Part shown: positions 6,318-11,206 of the stretch, piece after piece
How positions within the stretch are numbered: position 1 is the first letter of the stretch
How the letters are laid out: each line of letters begins with the position of its first letter
DNA from: Lachnospiraceae bacterium
GTDB taxonomy: Bacteria; Bacillota; Clostridia; Lachnospirales; Lachnospiraceae
Direction: 5' to 3'
DNA length: 11,206 nucleotides
NCBI GenBank assembly: GCA_017961385.1
Contig: JAGCXJ010000163.1
Coordinates: 1-11,206, forward strand
The notes under the pieces: model-generated
Database searches by the model: none
What the model saw: the letters and a program-made list of their open reading frames with translations, nothing else
What the model was told of the DNA's origin: nothing
Position numbers and translations under genes: made by a program

Positions 6318-8039
6318 GTGTCCAATGCAACTATAGATTCCATAATGCTGTCTAAGATGTTCTTAGCCGGTGCAAAGAATCTTGATTCTAAAAAGGAATG
6401 GATAAATGAATTAAATGTTTTCCCGGTACCTGACGGTGATACCGGAACAAACATGACAATGACCATCATGTCAGCTGCCAAAGAGGTTGCCAAGCTTACA
6501 AGCGATGACATGACATCATTATGTAAGAGTATTTCAGGCGGTTCTCTGAGAGGAGCAAGAGGCAATTCAGGTGTTATTCTGTCTCAGCTTTTAAGAGGGT
6601 TTACAAAGGTAGTAAGTGATGTCGAAGTTCTCGATATCCCGATAATTGCAACAGCCTGTGAAAAAGCAGTTGAGACAGCTTACAAAGCTGTTATGAAGCC
6701 AAAGGAAGGAACTATCCTTACAGTTGCCAAAGGTGTCAGCACAAAAGCTCGTGAACTGGCTGATGCAGGCGAGACTGATCTGGAAAAATACTTAGGCGAT
6801 ATAATCGCTTACGGAAACGAAGTTCTTGAAAAGACTCCCGATATGCTACCTGTTTTAAAGCAGGCAGGTGTTGTTGACTCCGGCGGTCAAGGACTAATGG
6901 TAGTCCTTCAGGGTGCATATGATCTATTCTGTGGCAAAGAAGTTGATATCACAGTAATGGAAAGCACCGTTACACCCGGTGTCAGCAAAGTTGATTCATA
7001 TAAGGAAAGTATCGATTCAGAAGATATTAAATTCGGTTATTGCACCGAATTCATAATAATGCTCGAGAAATCATTCAATATCAAGCAGGAGATGGATTTC
7101 AAGGCATATCTCGAATCTATCGGAGATTCTATTGTATGTGTTGCTGATGATGAGATCGTTAAAGTACATGTACATACAAATGATCCCGGTATGGCTATAC
7201 AGAAAGCTTTGATGTATGGTTCTTTATCAAACATGAAGATCGATAACATGAGACTCGAACACAGAGAGAATCTTGTTAAGCATAATGAAAAAGGCGAGCT
7301 TGAAGTAAGAGAAGATGTTGAGATAAGCGCTGTATATAAGCCAGCAGAAAACAAGAGTGAAGAACCTGCCATGGAGCACAAGGATGACGCATTTATTGCC
7401 ATCTCAGTCGGTGACGGCATGGATGAGATCTTCAAGAGCCTTGGTGTTGACCTTGTTATTAGTGGCGGTCAGACCATGAATCCTTCAACAGAAGATATTC
7501 TAAATGCGATTGAGAAGATTGACGCCGATAATGTATTCGTTCTTCCAAACAACAAGAATATTATCCTTGCCGCTAATCAGGCTAAGGATCTTACTACAGA
7601 TAAGAATGTCATTGTAATACCGACAAAAACAATCCCTCAGGGTATCGCTGCTCTGATAGGTTACGTTCCGGGTAATTCTGCTGATGACAACAACAGATTT
7701 ATGAGTGAGGCTATAGAATCGATCAAATCCGGCGAAGTAACATATGCTGTAAGAGATACCAAGATCGATGATAAAGAAATAAAATCCGGTGATTACATGG
7801 GCATCGGTGATGGAAAGATCTTAGCCGTAGGTACAAAACTTGATAATGTCGTACTTGATATGATCGATGGAATGGTTGATGATTCGACTGAGCTCATTAG
7901 TATTTACTATGGAGAGGATATCGAAGAGAGTAAAGCTAATTCACTTTTAAAGAAGATTCAGAAAAAGCATAAGGATCTCGAGATAGAATTACAGTATGGC
8001 GGACAGCCTATATACTATTACATTGTATCTGCCGAGTAA
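6318..8039 (+). CDS. fakA: DAK2-domain fatty acid kinase (FakA/YloV)
   Basis: A 573-residue kinase that phosphorylates fatty acids presented by a DegV-type FakB carrier, feeding acyl-phosphate into phospholipid synthesis. Residues 1 to about 200 are the ATP-binding DAK2/DhaL-like domain, with the metal-binding motif D39-G-D41-T-G-T-N45, SGGSLRGARGNSG, and GVVDSGGQG at 184-192. The middle domain has C242 (FGYCTEF) and H284/H286 (VHVHTNDPG), which fit the Cys/His zinc site reported for FakA. The C-terminal part, from about residue 355, is DegV-like (IAISVGDGMDEIFKSLG, VISGGQTMNPSTEDIL). I start it at GTG 6318 because AAGGAGGAG (6303-6311) is six bases upstream; a TTG at 6297 is in frame but lacks such a site and overlaps asp23. 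It lies 13 bases after asp23, and a terminator follows. Confidence 0.93.
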   Translation: MSNATIDSIMLSKMFLAGAKNLDSKKEWINELNVFPVPDGDTGTNMTMTIMSAAKEVAKLTSDDMTSLCKSISGGSLRGARGNSGVILSQLLRGFTKVVSDVEVLDIPIIATACEKAVETAYKAVMKPKEGTILTVAKGVSTKARELADAGETDLEKYLGDIIAYGNEVLEKTPDMLPVLKQAGVVDSGGQGLMVVLQGAYDLFCGKEVDITVMESTVTPGVSKVDSYKESIDSEDIKFGYCTEFIIMLEKSFNIKQEMDFKAYLESIGDSIVCVADDEIVKVHVHTNDPGMAIQKALMYGSLSNMKIDNMRLEHRENLVKHNEKGELEVREDVEISAVYKPAENKSEEPAMEHKDDAFIAISVGDGMDEIFKSLGVDLVISGGQTMNPSTEDILNAIEKIDADNVFVLPNNKNIILAANQAKDLTTDKNVIVIPTKTIPQGIAALIGYVPGNSADDNNRFMSEAIESIKSGEVTYAVRDTKIDDKEIKSGDYMGIGDGKILAVGTKLDNVVLDMIDGMVDDSTELISIYYGEDIEESKANSLLKKIQKKHKDLEIELQYGGQPIYYYIVSAE

Positions 8040-8056
8040 AAGATATCACTAATGTT

Positions 8057-8088
8057 CGGAGAGGATGCGTTGCATTCTCTCCGTTTTT
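8057..8088 (+). terminator. Intrinsic terminator/attenuator between fakA and recG
   Basis: CGGAGAGGATGC (8057-8068) pairs with GCATTCTCTCCG (8072-8083) over 12 base pairs, one of them G-U, around a three-base loop GTT. Five T follow (8084-8088). It begins 17 bases after the fakA stop and ends three bases before the recG ribosome binding site. There is no room for a promoter between it and recG, so recG transcripts must read through it. Confidence 0.88.
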
Positions 8089-8103
8089 GTAAAGGTTGGG
8101 AAT

Positions 8104-10149
8104 ATGAATCTTACCAGCGACATCACTCAGATAAAGGGAGTCGGAGATAAGAGTGCCGCTCTTTTCAAAAAACTCAATATTGAAACTGTCAAAGATCTTA
8201 TATTCAACATACCCAGAGATTTTACAGTTTATGACAGTCCCATTTCATTATCCCCCGATCTGGATGGTAGAGTCATTTCCTGTCAGGGCTTTTTTAAATC
8301 AGGTTCATATTCTTCGGTAAAAAAAGGGCATCTGACTTTTAGTCATATTACGTTCATCTCAGATAGCAAAACAGTACGACTGACCATATTTAATATGCCC
8401 TATCTGAAAAAGCAGATCGATCCTGATAAAGAATATGTGATACGTGGTGTAATAGAAGTTTCTAGGCAGGGTTCATTCAATATGACCCAGCCAAAAATCT
8501 TTACAACAGACCAGTACGAAAGCCTTATTGGAACTCTGCAGCCGCTTTATCCTCTTACCAAAGGCCTTTCAAACAATGCTGTAAGCAAAGCTGTGCGTCA
8601 GGCTCTTGATAATGTAAGAGTACCTGATGATAATCTTAATGAATTTGATGATTCAAATATCAGCTTTGAAGATGCTGTTAAAAGCATGCACTTTCCATTA
8701 AATATGGATTCCTTTATAAAAGCCAGACAGCGTATTGTTTTCCATGAATTCTTCAGTTTTATCCTGCAGATGAAGACTGACGTCAATCTGACAAAAAACA
8801 TCCCATTTACCAAAAGCATGATAGAGACTGCAGATACTTTAAGACTTATAGAACAGCTGCCTTACAGGCTTACAAATGCACAGATAAAAACCTGGAATGA
8901 TATAAGAGATGACATGACAAGCAAAATCTGCATGAACAGACTCGTTCAGGGTGATGTCGGAAGCGGCAAGACTATAATCGCTTTTCTTGCCCTTATTATG
9001 AATGCTGCAAATTCTCATCAGGGTGTTCTTATGGCCCCTACTGAAGTACTGGCCAGTCAGCATTTTGAGAAACTTACAGATCTTATAAAAAAATACAATC
9101 TTTCTATCAATCCTGTTTTGCTAATAGGCAGCATGAGCACTAAAGACAAGAAAGATATCTATTCTGAGATAGAATCAGGCAAGGCAAACATAGTAATCGG
9201 TACCCATGCTGTATTTCAAAGTAAAGTGATATATAAAGATCTTACCCTGGTTGTTACAGACGAACAGCACAGATTCGGTGTCAATCAGCGTGAATCGATC
9301 GTTAACAAAGGCGATGCAGTTCATCTTTTAGTCATGAGTGCAACTCCGATCCCCAGGACTTTAGCTATGATTCTTTACGGAGATATATCAATTTCTGTAA
9401 TAGATGAACTTCCGGGCAATCGAATTCCGATAAAGAACGCACTTGTAGGAAAACGTTTCCGAAAAAAATCCTACGAATTCATAGAAAAGGAAGTAAGAGC
9501 CGGACATCAGGCATATGTTATATGTCCGCAAATAGAAGAAGGTGCAAATGAATCGCTTGAAAATGTAGTAGATTACAGTGCTTTACTTGCGTCAGAACTG
9601 TCAGATGATATAAATATCGCTTATCTTCACGGTAAGATGTCTCAGCAGCAAAAAGATGAGATCATGACACGATTCAAGGACAGACAGATAGACGTTCTTG
9701 TATCCACAACCGTAATCGAAGTTGGCATTGATGTACCCAATGCCACAGTAATGCTCATAGAAAATAGCGAGAGATTCGGACTTGCCCAGCTCCATCAGCT
9801 TCGCGGACGTGTTGGACGAGGGAAAGATCAGAGTTACTGTATATTCATATCTACTAAAGATGACGAAAAGACAATGAAGCGTCTCGAGATACTCAATAAG
9901 ACCAATGACGGTTTTGCTATAGCCGATGAAGATCTTAGGATGAGAGGTCCCGGTGACCTGTTCGGGATAAGGCAGAGCGGTGACTTCGGATTCATCATAG
10001 GAGATATATACAATGACAGTGAGATACTGAAAAAAGCCTCCGCCTGTGCTGAACAGCTTTTAAGAGAAAATAACCCTGAGCATCTTAATAAAATCATTAA
10101 TGGACTAAACGATACCATTATTAATTCAGTTGACTTTAGAACTATATAA
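8104..10149 (+). CDS. recG: ATP-dependent DNA helicase RecG
   Basis: A 681-residue superfamily 2 helicase that remodels stalled forks and recombination intermediates. The N-terminal wedge/OB region begins with ITQIKGVGDKSAALFKKLNI and IPRDF. The motor motifs are complete: Walker A G-D-V-G-S-G-K289-T, motif II D386-E-Q-H389 followed by RFGV, motif III ATPIPRTL, STTVIEVGIDVPNAT, and motif VI Q565-L-R-G-R-V-G-R-G573. The length is normal for RecG. I start it at ATG 8104 (MNLTSDITQ), with AAAGG at 8091-8095; an in-frame ATG at 8065 lies within the terminator hairpin and would add 13 residues with no family match. recG commonly follows yloV in Firmicutes. No terminator is visible between it and degV. 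Confidence 0.96.
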   Translation: MNLTSDITQIKGVGDKSAALFKKLNIETVKDLIFNIPRDFTVYDSPISLSPDLDGRVISCQGFFKSGSYSSVKKGHLTFSHITFISDSKTVRLTIFNMPYLKKQIDPDKEYVIRGVIEVSRQGSFNMTQPKIFTTDQYESLIGTLQPLYPLTKGLSNNAVSKAVRQALDNVRVPDDNLNEFDDSNISFEDAVKSMHFPLNMDSFIKARQRIVFHEFFSFILQMKTDVNLTKNIPFTKSMIETADTLRLIEQLPYRLTNAQIKTWNDIRDDMTSKICMNRLVQGDVGSGKTIIAFLALIMNAANSHQGVLMAPTEVLASQHFEKLTDLIKKYNLSINPVLLIGSMSTKDKKDIYSEIESGKANIVIGTHAVFQSKVIYKDLTLVVTDEQHRFGVNQRESIVNKGDAVHLLVMSATPIPRTLAMILYGDISISVIDELPGNRIPIKNALVGKRFRKKSYEFIEKEVRAGHQAYVICPQIEEGANESLENVVDYSALLASELSDDINIAYLHGKMSQQQKDEIMTRFKDRQIDVLVSTTVIEVGIDVPNATVMLIENSERFGLAQLHQLRGRVGRGKDQSYCIFISTKDDEKTMKRLEILNKTNDGFAIADEDLRMRGPGDLFGIRQSGDFGFIIGDIYNDSEILKKASACAEQLLRENNPEHLNKIINGLNDTIINSVDFRTI

Positions 10150-10204
10150 AAGTAAAATATAACTTGATGTTTTCATAATTCTAGTATATGGATCGGAACA
10201 GACA

Positions 10205-11071
10205 ATGAAAAAAATAGCAGTAATGACAGACAGCAATTCAGGTATATCGCAAGAAGAAGCTGCTCAATTGGGAGTAGTTGTCATACCTATGCCATTTACA
10301 ATAGATAATGTAGACTATTATGAAGGTATTAATCTGTCTCAGAAAGAGTTCTACGAACTCTTAAAAAAGGGCGGAGAAGTAACCACCTCGCAACCGAGTC
10401 CCGACAGTGTTATGGATGCCTGGGATAAAGCCTTAAAAACTTATGATGAAGTTATATATATTCCCATGAGTTCCGGTCTGTCAGGATCATGTCAGACGGC
10501 ATTTATGCTAGCTCAGGACTATGATAACAGAGTATTTGTTGTCGACAACCAGAGAATAAGCGTAACTTTACGTCAATCCGTCTATGATGCACTTAACCTT
10601 GCAGCAAAAGGCATGGAAGGAGCTCAGATAAGAGATATCCTTATTGAGGACAAATTCAATTCCTCAATCTATATAATGCTCGACACTTTAAAATATCTAA
10701 AGAAAGGCGGACGAATAACTCCGGCTGCCGCAGCATTCGGCGAACTTCTAAAGATCAAGCCGGTGCTTCAGATCCAGGGTGAAAAACTTGATGCGTTTGC
10801 AAAAGCAAGGACCATATCATCCGGCAAATCAATTATGTTTAACGCAATAAGAGAAGACGCTAATAAGCGCTTTGGAGGTCTGGATCCCGATAATGTAGAT
10901 ATATTTGTTGCATATACAGACGGCTGTGATGTAAATGAATATCTTAAAGAGATTGAAGCTGAGTTCCCGGGATTTAAAGTTGAATACTATGATCCGCTCC
11001 CTCTTAGCATTGCATGTCATATAGGTCCCGGATCTATAGCTATTGCATGTAACAAAAAACTAAAAATATGA
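10205..11071 (+). CDS. DegV family fatty acid binding protein (FakB-like)
   Basis: A 288-residue DegV protein, of typical length. It shows the family marks in order: an N-terminal strand with IAVMTDSNSGIS, T61-S-Q-P-S-P66, SSGLSGSCQ at 89-97, KKGGRI at 166-171, KARTISSG with R202, and H272-I-G-P-G276. In characterised members (FakB) the T-S-Q-P-S and R/H positions hold the fatty acid carboxylate for phosphorylation by FakA, whose gene lies one gene upstream. Partnership with that FakA is inference, since genomes of this group often have several degV genes and chain preference cannot be read here. GGAA at 10195-10198 is a modest ribosome binding site. The 55-base gap after recG has only a weak TTGATG/TATATG promoter-like pair (10164-10190), so co-transcription with recG is possible. 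A strong terminator follows. Confidence 0.94.
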   Translation: MKKIAVMTDSNSGISQEEAAQLGVVVIPMPFTIDNVDYYEGINLSQKEFYELLKKGGEVTTSQPSPDSVMDAWDKALKTYDEVIYIPMSSGLSGSCQTAFMLAQDYDNRVFVVDNQRISVTLRQSVYDALNLAAKGMEGAQIRDILIEDKFNSSIYIMLDTLKYLKKGGRITPAAAAFGELLKIKPVLQIQGEKLDAFAKARTISSGKSIMFNAIREDANKRFGGLDPDNVDIFVAYTDGCDVNEYLKEIEAEFPGFKVEYYDPLPLSIACHIGPGSIAIACNKKLKI

Positions 11072-11083
11072 TAAAAAAGCATC

Positions 11084-11114
11084 AAAACATCCTTCGTATG
11101 AAGGATGTTTTTTT
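11084..11114 (+). terminator. Intrinsic terminator after degV
   Basis: AAAACATCCTTC (11084-11095) pairs with GAAGGATGTTTT (11100-11111) around the loop GTAT, and the T-run extends to 11114. The GC-containing core is CATCCTTC/GAAGGATG. It lies 13 bases after the degV stop and closes the asp23-degV region. Confidence 0.92.
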
Positions 11115-11167
11115 ATTGCAAAAACTACATATATAGTGCTTTTTCAATAGCATTATTCAATATTTTG

Positions 11168-11176
11168 TGGTATTAT
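11168..11176 (+). promoter_or_regulatory. Candidate extended -10 promoter for a gene beyond the window
   Basis: TGG directly followed by TATTAT (11171-11176) makes an extended -10 element after the degV terminator. No good -35 is seen at the right distance (TTCAAT at 11143-11148 is too far). Transcription would start near 11183. A GAGGT appears at 11197-11201 and could be a ribosome binding site for a gene starting past the window end, but no start codon is visible. Confidence 0.35.
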
Positions 11177-11206
11177 AGATAAGGTTAAATTTACAGTGAG
11201 GTACTA

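Noticed and set aside
6200..6565. Antisense frame of 121 codons across the asp23-fakA junction
   Set aside because: Both sense genes have strong family motifs and ribosome binding sites; the antisense product has none.
7037..7435. Open antisense frame of 132 codons within fakA
   Set aside because: It opposes a clear FakA coding region, has no recognisable protein features, and is best explained as a codon-composition shadow.
8065..8103. Upstream in-frame ATG that would lengthen RecG by 13 residues
   Set aside because: It lies inside the terminator hairpin, has no ribosome binding site and adds residues (MRCILSVFVKVGN) that do not match the RecG N-terminus.
10164..10190. Separate promoter for degV (TTGATG ... 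TATATG)
   Set aside because: The spacer is only about 15 bases for the best -10 match and both boxes are imperfect, so it is mentioned in the degV entry but not called.
1..11206. CRISPR array, insertion sequence, prophage, tRNA or riboswitch
   Set aside because: I saw no repeat-spacer pattern, transposase or integrase motifs, cloverleaf structure or known riboswitch core; intergenic gaps are all below 190 bases and are explained by promoters and terminators.

Overview
The window looks like chromosomal core DNA of a low-GC, Gram-positive anaerobe of the Clostridia, most likely a member of the Lachnospiraceae (Butyrivibrio-like is a guess). The reasons are AT-rich codon use, strong AAGGAGG-type ribosome binding sites, a gerW/ytfJ sporulation-type gene beside a DUF2953 gene, a short cysteine-type ribosomal protein L28, and the order rpmB (divergent) - asp23/yloU - fakA/yloV - recG that is typical of Firmicutes. 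I see no mobile element, CRISPR array, tRNA or rRNA.

Layout. Bases 2-58 hold the end of an unidentified upstream gene. Bases 62-2920 encode the most unusual protein here: one 952-residue polypeptide that joins a complete SEDS glycosyltransferase (RodA/FtsW/SpoVE type) to a complete class B penicillin-binding protein through a highly charged linker. A near-consensus promoter overlapping its 3' end starts a tight five-gene run: a Nudix hydrolase (2977-3429), a small conserved-looking hypothetical (3441-3764), a DUF2953 membrane protein (3774-4592), GerW/YtfJ (4589-4987) and a coiled-coil protein ending in a J-domain-like HPD segment (4997-5530). A bidirectional terminator separates this run from the convergent rpmB.

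An AT-rich divergent promoter region (5758-5944) lies between rpmB and the second plus-strand run: Asp23/YloU, a FakA/YloV-type fatty acid kinase (re-started at GTG 6318), recG (re-started at ATG 8104) and a DegV/FakB-type fatty acid binding protein. A strong intrinsic terminator sits between fakA and recG, directly in front of the recG ribosome binding site, so recG and possibly degV are probably attenuated relative to fakA. A second clear terminator follows degV, and the last 90 bases carry a candidate promoter for a gene beyond the window.

How the genes fit together. The fused SEDS-PBP would polymerise and crosslink peptidoglycan as a built-in 1:1 pair. The FakA-type kinase and the DegV/FakB-type carrier would together phosphorylate fatty acids for phospholipid synthesis. 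RecG is a replication-fork and recombination helicase with no clear functional link to its neighbours. Most genes are ordinary core genes; the best candidates for something little described are the SEDS-PBP fusion, the coiled-coil/J-domain protein in the gerW operon, and the attenuator in front of recG.
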